Under the pieces are notes generated by a model. That model searched no databases and had not been told where the DNA came from. It saw only the letters and a program-made list of their open reading frames with translations. DNA of 64,000 bases from Planctomycetaceae bacterium. Its GTDB lineage: Bacteria; Planctomycetota; Planctomycetia; Pirellulales; Pirellulaceae. The stretch is taken from positions 62,001 to 126,000 of the forward strand of contig JAIYDN010000070.1 in NCBI GenBank assembly GCA_027487485.1, given 5' to 3'. Both the position numbers and the translations under genes were made by a program. Positions 17,010 to 25,109 of the stretch are shown here, in pieces. The stretch's first letter is position 1. Each line of letters opens with the position of its first letter.

Positions 17010-18007
17010 TGATTTCTGAAGCTCGATGCACGATCTGCAGATCTTACTTGGATCTGGAGGACCTTTTCTGTAGCAACTGCGGAACGGAAAACCCAACCGG
17101 GGTCGATTCGACGGGACTCGGCACCGACGTCAACGTCAGCAAAACGATGCAGCAAGCCAGCGCGATGAGCTTTCGCTGTGATCAATGCGGCGCATCGATG
17201 AGCTACGATGCCTCGGCCAAATCGTTGCGATGCCCTTTCTGCGGCAGTGCCAAAATGACCTCGCGTCCCAACGCCCGAACGCTCAAGCCCACCGGCGTCG
17301 TGCCGTTTCAAATTCCGCATACTCAGGTGGAGTCCCTCCTGCGAGAATGGTTATCGCAAGGCTTCTGGAAACCCGGGGATGCTTCGCAGAGTTCCGTGAT
17401 CAGCACTGTCACACAAGTGTATGTTCCCTTTTGGGTTTTTTCCGCAACGACGGAAACGGCATGGACGGCAGACAGCTCGTCGGTACCCATGGGCGCTCGA
17501 GGAAACTGGCGTCCCCTGACCGGTACTCATAGCGGTCAGTACGACGGTGTGTTGGTCGGTGCTAGCGGTACATTGACTCCGCAAGAAGTTCACGAGATCG
17601 CACCTTTTGACCTTGCGCAAAGTGTTGCACCGGAGACCTTGGATCTGGACAATGTGATTGTCGAAGAATTTCGCGTGCCGCGTCGCGACGCAAGAATGAA
17701 TGCCGCAGCCTTGGTCGAATCGTACGAGGCGGGGCAATCTCAGCAATCAATCCCCGGCACCGTTCGCAATTTGCGAGTCAACGTCAGGATCCAAAACATG
17801 CGCAGTGTGCCGCTGCTGTTACCCATATGGATTATGGTCTACCAGTATCGTGAAAAGCCCTATCGCGTTCTCGTGAATGGTCAAACCGGCGAGGTCTACG
17901 GCACGGCGCCGTTCTCTTACGCAAAGCTGACCGGTGTGATTGCAGCCATGTTCATCGGGATGCTGATCATCATTGTCATCGCAGCTTTGATAGCAGCATC
18001 CCAGTAA
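17009..18007 (+). CDS. Zinc-ribbon membrane protein, second of a paralogous pair
   Basis: A 332-residue paralogue of the preceding protein. It has two zinc ribbons (CTICRSYLDLEDLFCSNCG and CDQCG with CPFCG), a shorter middle domain (YVPFWVFSATTETAW, GNWRPLTGTHSGQYDGVLVG), the shared FVLVNGQTGEVYG-like segment just before the end, and a C-terminal TM helix (GVIAAMFIGMLIIIVIAALI). Because the two genes overlap by one base and share architecture, the proteins may form a hetero-oligomer. The middle domain lacks an obvious catalytic signature, so a structural, metal-sensing or membrane-organising role is as likely as an enzymatic one. Confidence 0.75.
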   Translation: MISEARCTICRSYLDLEDLFCSNCGTENPTGVDSTGLGTDVNVSKTMQQASAMSFRCDQCGASMSYDASAKSLRCPFCGSAKMTSRPNARTLKPTGVVPFQIPHTQVESLLREWLSQGFWKPGDASQSSVISTVTQVYVPFWVFSATTETAWTADSSSVPMGARGNWRPLTGTHSGQYDGVLVGASGTLTPQEVHEIAPFDLAQSVAPETLDLDNVIVEEFRVPRRDARMNAAALVESYEAGQSQQSIPGTVRNLRVNVRIQNMRSVPLLLPIWIMVYQYREKPYRVLVNGQTGEVYGTAPFSYAKLTGVIAAMFIGMLIIIVIAALIAASQ

Positions 18008-18027
18008 ATCCACTGGGCTCAATCACC

Positions 18028-19365
18028 TTATTTCTCAATGCAATAGAGCGATGTTCTAGTGCGAACGATTAAATCCTTTCCGATCGCAATGGGGGAGGCC
18101 AAGCAACCTGAATCCAAGGCGTTCACGGCAATCTCCGTTCCATCGGTCGAGTAGACATGGCCTTTGCCCTGCTCATCGAAACAATAAATCTTTCCGTTGG
18201 CAAGGATGGGTGAACCGCTGAAGTCACCACCTAGTCGATGCTGCCATTGAGCTTGGCCGTTGGTTGCATTTACCGAACTCAAAACCCCACGGTCATCGAG
18301 TAAATAAAGTGAGCCTTGGTCGTAAATGGGAGAAGGCTTACTACCGATAGCTCTGGCACTGTCCCAAGCGACATGGGTCGAAGTCACATCGCCAGTTCCA
18401 AATGGGCTGATCGCAAGCATCTTTGCTTTTCCAAAGCCAGTGCTGATAAAGAGCTGCTTGCCATCAAAAACAGGCCGAGCTGTCGTTGAAAACTCGTCGT
18501 AGCGAACTCGCCAAAATTCTGTTCCATCTTCTGGGTTGTAGGCCAACACGGCTTTCGAGGTGGAACTAATCATTTGCACTTGCTTCGAGCGGCTGTCCCC
18601 TTGGGAGACTTCGATCAAAAGTGGGGTGCTAAAAGCTTTTTTGATATCTCCATCGTCCGTGCCGTATTCCAATTCGCGATCCTTGCGCCAAACGGTTTCG
18701 CCTGATTTGCGATCGAGCGCAATCACGTACTGCTGGTCGTGCCCGTCCATGTGAAACAGCAGCAAATTACGATATAGAATCGGCGAGGATCCTGGACCTC
18801 GAAAATGATTGCAAGGAAGGTCTCGGCGTTGCCAAATGATCTCGCCCGTATCCCGATTCAGTGCCGCGGTGCCGTAGGCTCCGAACGAAACATACAGTCG
18901 GTCCTTGTCTAGAACCGGAGTCGGCGAGCCATAAGAATTGAAAACATGAAAATCGGGTTGAGTTGCATCGTTCGCAAAGACTTCTTTGTTCCATCGAACG
19001 GCGCCAGACTTTCGGTCGATAGCCAACGCGGACATGCTTAAGCCGTCCTCGCTGGCCGTGGTAAGCCACAACGTATTCCCCCAAGCAACCGGCGAGGACC
19101 ATGCCTTGCCGGGAATCGGGATCTTCCATTTTATGTTTTCGGTTTCGCTCCAGGTCGTCGGAGGGGTCGCGGAAACGGCCGCATGCCCATCGCCAGTTGG
19201 TCCGCGAAACTGAGGCCAAAATCCATCCCCTGCTGATTTTGCTTCCTGTTCCGACCATGCCCATTGGACGGAAAAAGGTTCATCGGCAACGCTCGATCCA
19301 ACAAAAGATGTCGTTGGCACGAACGAAACGAAGAATGAAAAAAAGCAGCGAGAGGAAAGATTCAT
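18028..19365 (-). CDS. PQQ-like beta-propeller protein (exported)
   Basis: A 445-residue exported protein with an N-terminal signal peptide (hydrophobic FFSFFVSFVPTTSFVGSSVA). Repeats of the WD/PQQ propeller type follow: WPQFRGPTGDG, IKWKIPIPGKAWSSPVAWGN, LWLTTASEDG, GAVRWNKEVF, GEIIWQRRDLP, GETVWRKDRE, GQAQWQHRLGG. These W-containing strands at regular spacing make a BamB/PQQ-type beta-propeller. Such proteins are abundant in planctomycetes and are mostly of unknown role (binding or scaffold). It lies only 6 bp downstream of the PspA-like gene on the same strand, so it is probably the last gene of that operon. There is no cytochrome motif, so a quinoprotein dehydrogenase function is unlikely. 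Confidence 0.85.
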   Translation of the reverse strand: MNLSSRCFFSFFVSFVPTTSFVGSSVADEPFSVQWAWSEQEAKSAGDGFWPQFRGPTGDGHAAVSATPPTTWSETENIKWKIPIPGKAWSSPVAWGNTLWLTTASEDGLSMSALAIDRKSGAVRWNKEVFANDATQPDFHVFNSYGSPTPVLDKDRLYVSFGAYGTAALNRDTGEIIWQRRDLPCNHFRGPGSSPILYRNLLLFHMDGHDQQYVIALDRKSGETVWRKDRELEYGTDDGDIKKAFSTPLLIEVSQGDSRSKQVQMISSTSKAVLAYNPEDGTEFWRVRYDEFSTTARPVFDGKQLFISTGFGKAKMLAISPFGTGDVTSTHVAWDSARAIGSKPSPIYDQGSLYLLDDRGVLSSVNATNGQAQWQHRLGGDFSGSPILANGKIYCFDEQGKGHVYSTDGTEIAVNALDSGCLASPIAIGKDLIVRTRTSLYCIEK

Positions 19366-19371
19366 GGTGTC

Positions 19372-20181
19372 TTAAGCTTCTGGAATTTTCGCATCAGGAA
19401 TATTGGATTCGGTCGCTTCCTTTTTGGCAGACAATCCGATCAGGGCATCGAATTCGTCATCGGCAGCTGTCTTCTGAGCATACTCAAGAAAGTCAGCTTC
19501 TGCTTTCTTAGTATCCATACCAGCCAATTCGCGAGAGATCTTTGCATTGGCGCTGGCCTTTTGGCGAAGCTCCCGAAGACGGTGCAGTTCTTCATTAGTT
19601 CGATCATTGGAGATTCCATTGACCATGTCTGCAATTTGCTTCTCTTCGGTTGCGGACAGGATATCGGCAACGGCGTCGTGCTTTTCTTCCTTGAGCTTGT
19701 CCAAGTCGCGCATCAAGGACTGAATCTGAACCTTGTGGCCGCCGACGTTGGCAATGAGCTGCTTCAAGTCTTCTTCCAGCTCGCTAGCGCGCTTTTGCTT
19801 TTCGATAAGTGTGCTCGAAAAGTCTTTGTAGGCGGATTGGCACTTGAGATATTCGGGGTCGTTCTTCACTGCATTGATATCGCCTTGGTACTTGTCGACC
19901 AGTTGTTTCGCCCTTGCAGCAGCACCGGACTTGAGCTTTTCGAGTTTCTGAACTTCTTCGGTAATCGTCGAGAGTTTCGCTTTTTTGCTTTCCTCTTGCG
20001 CGATCATGGCGCTGATTGCATCTTTGTATTCGTTGATGCGACGCTTCTTTTCTTCGATAACCTTTTCATAGGTCGCGGAGATGACCGTTGGATTGTTGCT
20101 TATCGAGTCCGCTGCGGAATTGACTTTACCGGTAAACATGTATCCGATGGCGCGGAAAAAACGGCCTATGGCTTTGAACAT
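19372..20181 (-). CDS. PspA/IM30-like coiled-coil protein
   Basis: A 269-residue, almost wholly helical protein. The N terminus MFKAIGRFFRAIGYMFTG is an amphipathic helix of the kind PspA and Vipp1/IM30 use to bind stressed membranes. Long charged coiled coils follow (about residues 40-225) with a short acidic tail. Family proteins polymerise on the inner membrane and preserve its integrity, and are related to ESCRT-III. The assignment rests on architecture and the N-terminal helix, as sequence identity in the family is low. Upstream on the same strand are a membrane-anchored coiled-coil protein (96 bp gap) and a binding protein-OmpA fusion; downstream (6 bp) is a beta-propeller protein. No PspB/C/F genes are present. 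Confidence 0.75.
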   Translation of the reverse strand: MFKAIGRFFRAIGYMFTGKVNSAADSISNNPTVISATYEKVIEEKKRRINEYKDAISAMIAQEESKKAKLSTITEEVQKLEKLKSGAAARAKQLVDKYQGDINAVKNDPEYLKCQSAYKDFSSTLIEKQKRASELEEDLKQLIANVGGHKVQIQSLMRDLDKLKEEKHDAVADILSATEEKQIADMVNGISNDRTNEELHRLRELRQKASANAKISRELAGMDTKKAEADFLEYAQKTAADDEFDALIGLSAKKEATESNIPDAKIPEA

Positions 20182-20277
20182 CGAACGATGGCTCCTGATG
20201 GGTTAGGAAATACTAATGGGACAGTTGTTTTGGGACGTTTATATCGTGAAGGTTCAATTGATGTTGGATGTGTCTTT

Positions 20278-21003
20278 TTATTGCTTCAAGTAAGCATCGT
20301 AATCAATTGTACCTTCGATCTCGCGCATCCGCTCTTCGGTGCGTTTCGCAACTCGAAGCGATTCGTCAAGTTCGTCTCGCAGGCTGCTAAGATCGGACTG
20401 TTGTTCGCGGGCGATGATGGTTTGGTAATGTTTGACGGCCGACTGCATATGCTCAATGCTAAGGCGGACTTCTTCTAAAACTTGCTCTCGTTGATCAAGC
20501 ACTTGCTTTTTTTGTTCGCCGGTCAACCGATCCGCCAGCGCGATCATTTTGAGTGATCGTTCCAGCTGATCTTTGGCGGACCAAAAAAGCTCGCGTACTT
20601 TCGAGAGTATTTCTTGTGATTGAAACGCGATACCAGGCTTCTTCGCAAACTCTTCAAAGTCGCGACGGCAGGTTCGCAATAAGGTCAAGTAGTCTTTCGT
20701 TCGGAAATCACGGTCGGCTCGCAACCGAAGCTGAAGATCGTCCAACGTCGCTTCTTCGGCTGCGATGGCTTTCTCCGCTTGCTCCCGAGCGATTTTGGCG
20801 GCAATATCATCGGAGAAGAAAATAACTCGAGTTGCAAACCAACCCACGCCACCTAAAACACCGACTAGCCCAGCCAATGTCAGCGAGTTGACTCCGCCAG
20901 CAGCCCAAGACATCAACCAGGCCGATGCGCCAGCCACGATCGGGAGCACAACAGACGGAGCCCAAATCAATTCGGTTGCAACGCGAGAACGCAGGTCGGA
21001 CAA
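20278..21003 (-). CDS. Membrane-anchored coiled-coil protein, partner of PspA-like protein
   Basis: A 241-residue protein with two N-terminal membrane helices (VVLPIVAGASAWLMSWAA and LAGLVGVLGGVGWFATRV) followed by about 170 residues of charged coiled coil (AAKIAREQAEKAIAAEEA onward). It has no catalytic motif. It lies between the binding protein-OmpA gene and the PspA-like gene, all on the minus strand with gaps of about 100 bp. By position it may be a membrane receptor or effector for the PspA-like polymer, but that is inference. I know of no named family for it. Confidence 0.7.
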   Translation of the reverse strand: MSDLRSRVATELIWAPSVVLPIVAGASAWLMSWAAGGVNSLTLAGLVGVLGGVGWFATRVIFFSDDIAAKIAREQAEKAIAAEEATLDDLQLRLRADRDFRTKDYLTLLRTCRRDFEEFAKKPGIAFQSQEILSKVRELFWSAKDQLERSLKMIALADRLTGEQKKQVLDQREQVLEEVRLSIEHMQSAVKHYQTIIAREQQSDLSSLRDELDESLRVAKRTEERMREIEGTIDYDAYLKQ

Positions 21004-21102
21004 TCGCTAAATCCTTCAAGGGTTGAAAAACAAATGACTCGTAGATTGTACTAGGCTTGAATCGATTATGGGGTAGGCTCGAAAAAACAAAAAGCTGCTT
21101 TC

Positions 21103-22638
21103 TTAATAGGGCATTTCGCCAACGACAAACATCACACGCGTTTCACCTGTAATTTCGCCACCAATCGTTCTCATTCGTTCTTTGGGCACCCCTACCGACT
21201 GAAGATAATCTAGGGCGCCCTTGGCCCTTTTCGACGCAAGCAATTCATTCGCTTTCACATCACCCACGTTCGATGCGTTTCCACGGATTTGCAGGTAGTA
21301 CTGTGGCCATGTCTGGAGTTTGGTTGCTAGTTCATCAAGAATGCTTCGGCTGCGTTCGGACAAGTTGGCACTTCCGCGGGAAAAAACCAATTCCGGCACA
21401 TTCAACGTTCCCACCGTCATTAAGCTGGCCCATTGTTGTTCCGACAGGTCCTTCAAGGCGGTTGCTTCGCGAATGGTCTCCGTCTGTACGCCCGGGTAAA
21501 AGTTGCGATTCATCAGTTGTTTGATGGGACGATCGAAAAACAATTGATTCCACTTGCCATTGACTGGTTCTCGTTCGATGGCCCCTGTAGAAATGAGTAC
21601 CTTTGCGATACGGTCCAGGATATTTTCGACGTGGACAATGGCTCCTTGGCGCAGGCCAAAGTGAGCAAAATTCTCCTGAGTGTTCTTCCACTGGATCCCT
21701 TGGATCAACTTTTCTGCCTGAGCAGGCTCGAGCACCTGTTTGGTTCGTTTTGCGTCATCCAGCATCAATTGCTTCATTTTGCCTGGCTCGCGAAATGCAA
21801 AAAGGGTGGTGAAGTAACTCTCAAGTACCGCCTCGACCACAGGCTCATTCTTAAGCAGAAAGTCGCGATTCACCACCAGCGTATCCACAATATAGCCCGT
21901 GAATTTCGAGCTGTCGGTGAGCACATGCAGGCCATCGTTAACCAGCAACTGGCTGACAAATGGCTCCCATACGACGTAAACTTCATTCGTGGTTGGATCG
22001 GCCTTTCGGTATCGTTCGACAACTTGCTCAGGCCCGCTAACAGCATCGATCGATTTGCTGCTGACCTGAGTCAAACCAAAGTCTTGCATGACGACTCTGG
22101 CTAAAGTTTCGCTGGGAGAATCCGCCACCAAAACAAATCTCACGTCAGGCGAATTCAGTTGATCCACATTTTGAAATCGCTTTTTGTAGGCCAACATGGC
22201 ATCCGCTCCACGCGTCTCATCGATAATGGCAATGATGGTGGCTGGTGGAAATTCGAGCTTAGAAAACGTCTTCACCAGTGCGTCCGCAGGGAAAGCAGCA
22301 AATTGCAAAGATCCTTTCTCAAGTGAAGTTGCTCGGGATGAATAGTCTGCAGCGTCATCATTCAACTTCAGCTTAATACCATGGTTCGATAGTTGAGATT
22401 CGAATTCCGGAGTCCGAAGAATGGCGTACCCTGAAAAACTATCCAATCCAATCGTGATTTCGTGGGTGAATCGGCTTGAGCCCGAAGACGCTTCTACTTT
22501 CGCTTTCGCCTCTTGCTTGGCCGCTTCCGCCATCGACACTTCTTTCGCGGGCTGAATCAAAAATTTCCAGACGGAAACCCCAATGGCGAGTAAAACCAAC
22601 CATGCGAGCGCCGCAATAATTATCTTCGTTTTTGACAC
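21103..22638 (-). CDS. Periplasmic substrate-binding protein fused to an OmpA-like domain
   Basis: A 511-residue protein with an N-terminal signal anchor (KIIIAALAWLVLLAIGVSVW) with no clear cleavage site. Residues about 60-340 resemble NMT1/SsuA-type ABC transporter binding proteins (ITIGLDSFSGYAILRTPEF; KGSLQFAAFPADALVKTF; VYVVWEPFVSQLL). The last 110 residues are an OmpA-like peptidoglycan-association domain: ELVFSRGSANLSERSRSIL, then LASKRAKGALDYLQSVGVP. The fusion would put a solute-binding module in the periplasm, tethered at both membrane and wall. No ABC permease or ATPase gene is nearby, so a sensing rather than a transport role seems likely. It is the first gene of the set that also encodes the coiled-coil and PspA-like proteins. 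Confidence 0.82.
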   Translation of the reverse strand: MSKTKIIIAALAWLVLLAIGVSVWKFLIQPAKEVSMAEAAKQEAKAKVEASSGSSRFTHEITIGLDSFSGYAILRTPEFESQLSNHGIKLKLNDDAADYSSRATSLEKGSLQFAAFPADALVKTFSKLEFPPATIIAIIDETRGADAMLAYKKRFQNVDQLNSPDVRFVLVADSPSETLARVVMQDFGLTQVSSKSIDAVSGPEQVVERYRKADPTTNEVYVVWEPFVSQLLVNDGLHVLTDSSKFTGYIVDTLVVNRDFLLKNEPVVEAVLESYFTTLFAFREPGKMKQLMLDDAKRTKQVLEPAQAEKLIQGIQWKNTQENFAHFGLRQGAIVHVENILDRIAKVLISTGAIEREPVNGKWNQLFFDRPIKQLMNRNFYPGVQTETIREATALKDLSEQQWASLMTVGTLNVPELVFSRGSANLSERSRSILDELATKLQTWPQYYLQIRGNASNVGDVKANELLASKRAKGALDYLQSVGVPKERMRTIGGEITGETRVMFVVGEMPY

Positions 22639-22689
22639 CGAACTATTCTCCTATTGAATGCATGGATGCTTAGTTTTGACGTTCAATGC

Positions 22690-23640
22690 TCAATTGTCCA
22701 GCCATTTACGCCCTGCAATCCCAATCGATTCATCGCAGTGCCCACCCAAGGCTAGGGATTCTTGCATGACATCCGATATCCATTTGCAGGCTTCACCGCG
22801 CACTTTGGTTCGATGAGCTCGCAAAGTCTCTGGCTCGGTGACGTTGGACTCCATTCGTTCAAGGTCGGAGCCTGACTGAGCTCCCTCGTGTGCTAAGTTA
22901 TTCGATGTTCCCTGCTCATCTTGGGCAGAATTTAAATCCAAACCTGAGATTGCGGACCGCCGAGGGCAACCGACGAAGATCTTGACCTTCGCGGCCATAA
23001 ACAACCCACTGTAAACTGCCCAACCGCGCGGAGCTCCCTCGATCCAAATGGGAATCAGGGGGACATTCGCCCGTTGAGCAACAATCGCAGCTCCCGGCCG
23101 GATCGAAAGCAATGGAGAATCAGTTCGATTGATGCGTCCCTCTGGAAACATCCCAACAAATCGACCACTTCGGGCTAAGGCAATCGCGGATTTTGTGGAT
23201 GCTGTGTCCACTCCACCTCGATTGGTTGGGATCGCCTGATACGATCGAAGGACGGGACCAAATAGAGGATGCCGAAAATACTCACCCGCTACCATCCAGT
23301 GCACTCGTTTACCACTGATCAATTGAACAAAGAATGGGTCCAGGGAACAACGATGATTCGCGACCAACAACGCCCCACCTTGAAGCCTCTCCGCCAACAA
23401 AAAATCGCTCGAAGGGTTCAGATTCCGATTCAATGGCCCCCAACCCACTTCCCCCCACACAATCTCCACTCGCCATAAAATTCTCGCTAACGCGTAAACG
23501 GGCGCATACAACAACCGTTCCCAGGGCGAATACCGCCCCTTTCCAAACAGCTTGTTGGCAGCATAAGCCAAAGCTGTGCAGGAAGCCAGAATAAGAAAAA
23601 CAGATGCTGCCAAGATTGATTCGTTTCTCGCGTGGATCAC
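22690..23640 (-). CDS. PlsC-type acyltransferase
   Basis: A 316-residue membrane-associated acyltransferase of the 1-acyl-glycerol-3-phosphate (PlsC) superfamily. Motif I is ANHRCSLDPFF (HX4D with catalytic His and Asp), and motif III is GMFPEGRINRT, with GRF before it. An N-terminal hydrophobic segment (AASVFLILASCTALAYAA) anchors it. It would acylate the sn-2 position of lysophosphatidate or a related acceptor. The C-terminal 60 residues beyond the acyltransferase fold are Ser/Glu-rich and have no known match to me. It lies 51 bp upstream of the OmpA-fusion gene on the same strand, so it could head that transcript; this also fits a membrane-homeostasis theme. Confidence 0.88.
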   Translation of the reverse strand: MIHARNESILAASVFLILASCTALAYAANKLFGKGRYSPWERLLYAPVYALARILWRVEIVWGEVGWGPLNRNLNPSSDFLLAERLQGGALLVANHRCSLDPFFVQLISGKRVHWMVAGEYFRHPLFGPVLRSYQAIPTNRGGVDTASTKSAIALARSGRFVGMFPEGRINRTDSPLLSIRPGAAIVAQRANVPLIPIWIEGAPRGWAVYSGLFMAAKVKIFVGCPRRSAISGLDLNSAQDEQGTSNNLAHEGAQSGSDLERMESNVTEPETLRAHRTKVRGEACKWISDVMQESLALGGHCDESIGIAGRKWLDN

Positions 23641-24127
23641 ATTAAGTTGCTGTCGACGAAGTGTTTACGTCGAAGTCTACCGGCCAAGGGCTTGTCTCAT
23701 GAGCTGCAATTATGATAGCAAATTCGCGATTTCGCAGAAGAATCCTTCGGAACTTCACCCAAAAGAGTGTAGCCAAGTTGGGCGTCCGTAGGGTATTGTA
23801 GGACCTTGTCGCACGGACACGATCCATAGCCGGTCGGGCCCGGAGACATCTCACCCATTGAAGCGAATTGCGGGGATGAGTTGAAAAGGTTTGGGACAAG
23901 CTTCGCGGCCACGGGCTTTTCCCGCCAATCGATTATGAAGCAGTAATTGGTTGCCTTTCTCGATTTAGCCTCACTTTGCAAGTTCCTTGATAACCCAACT
24001 CGCGGAAGTCAGTAACACGCATCGCGCCCAAGAACGGAACCTTTAAGTGCATGCTCCGATGGATGACTGAGATGGCCCGGCCGACCGGCTTTTTCGTTTT
24101 TCCATCTCTCAATTAGAATTTTCGCCA
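23641..24127. other. Intergenic region between divergent plsC-like and rsmH genes
   Basis: A 487 bp spacer. It contains no gene-like frame I would accept. A 7 bp stem (GAGATGG / CCATCTC) enclosing a GC-rich stretch and T-runs at about 24070-24110 may be part of the rsmH leader. mraZ, which often precedes rsmH in other bacteria, is absent. Confidence 0.4.
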
Positions 24128-25042
24128 GTGGCCCATCCTACCCTTCATATCCCTGTCCTGCTTCAGGAAGTTCTCGAATGGTCCGGCATTGATCGCCAAG
24201 CCATCGAACCTAGAACGATCGTCGACGGAACGCTGGGCGGCGGCGGTCATGCATGGCATCTTATCAAAAAATTGAGCCCACAGGATACGCTCATTGGAAT
24301 CGATCGGGATGGTGGTGCGATCGACCGAGTTACAAAACTATTCGATGCAGAACTACCGAAAGATTCGTGCCACGTTCGCTTGATACAAAGCTCGTATCGC
24401 GATTTGCCGAATCTCATGGAAGAGCACCGCATTCCAAAAGCGGACTGTATCTTGCTCGATCTTGGCCTGTCAAGCGATCAGCTTGAAGACCGTGAACGAG
24501 GGTTTTCGTTTCGAGTCGGCGGCGACTTAGATATGCGTTTTTGTACCGAGGAAGGGATCTCGGTTCGGGATCTGTTGGCCAAGATTGACGAGAAAGATCT
24601 TGCCGACATCATCTACCAATTTGGAGAAGAGCGATTTAGTCGACGCATTGCAAGAACCATCGTTGAACGTCGCAAGTCAGATCCCGTTCAAACAGCGGAA
24701 CAGCTCGCCGATCTCGTGCATCGCTGCGTCCCGGGCAGCCGGATTCCAGGCCGAATCGACAGTGCGACTCGTACCTTTCAAGCCCTCCGCATTGCGGTCA
24801 ATCAAGAACTGAAGCATGTGGAAGACGCGATGAAGTTGCTTCCAAACTGCCTAACACCTGGAGGCCGATTGCTGGTCATCTCTTTCCATTCGCTGGAGGA
24901 TCGCATCGTCAAGCATGCGATGCGGGACAACGAGCATTTGAAAGTGCTCACGAAAAAGCCAATTGAAGCTAGCGAAGAGGAAACGAACGAGAACTCGCGA
25001 AGCCGCAGCGCCAAGATGCGAGTCGCTGAACGCTGTTCGTAA
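24128..25042 (+). CDS. rsmH: 16S rRNA (cytosine(1402)-N(4))-methyltransferase RsmH
   Basis: A 304-residue SAM-dependent methyltransferase that methylates N4 of C1402 in the ribosomal P site. Segments: HIPVLLQEVLEW at the start, the SAM loop VDGTLGGGGHAWHL, DCILLDLGLSSDQLED, FSFRVGGDLDMRF, RTFQALRIAVNQEL and GGRLLVISFHSLEDRIVK, all diagnostic of RsmH (MraW). It starts at GTG 24128, which fits the family N terminus. In most bacteria rsmH lies in the dcw cluster between mraZ and ftsL; here no such genes flank it, consistent with planctomycetes lacking FtsZ-based division. Confidence 0.95.
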   Translation: MAHPTLHIPVLLQEVLEWSGIDRQAIEPRTIVDGTLGGGGHAWHLIKKLSPQDTLIGIDRDGGAIDRVTKLFDAELPKDSCHVRLIQSSYRDLPNLMEEHRIPKADCILLDLGLSSDQLEDRERGFSFRVGGDLDMRFCTEEGISVRDLLAKIDEKDLADIIYQFGEERFSRRIARTIVERRKSDPVQTAEQLADLVHRCVPGSRIPGRIDSATRTFQALRIAVNQELKHVEDAMKLLPNCLTPGGRLLVISFHSLEDRIVKHAMRDNEHLKVLTKKPIEASEEETNENSRSRSAKMRVAERCS

Positions 25043-25109
25043 CTGCGAATCAGCGACTCTTTACTGTTTGCACCAATGGAAAGCAGATCATGCTTTCATT
25101 GGTCGAAGG

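Noticed and set aside
16020-18007. Primosomal protein N' (PriA) annotation for the zinc-ribbon pair
   Set aside because: Zinc ribbons only; no helicase motifs and a C-terminal membrane helix.
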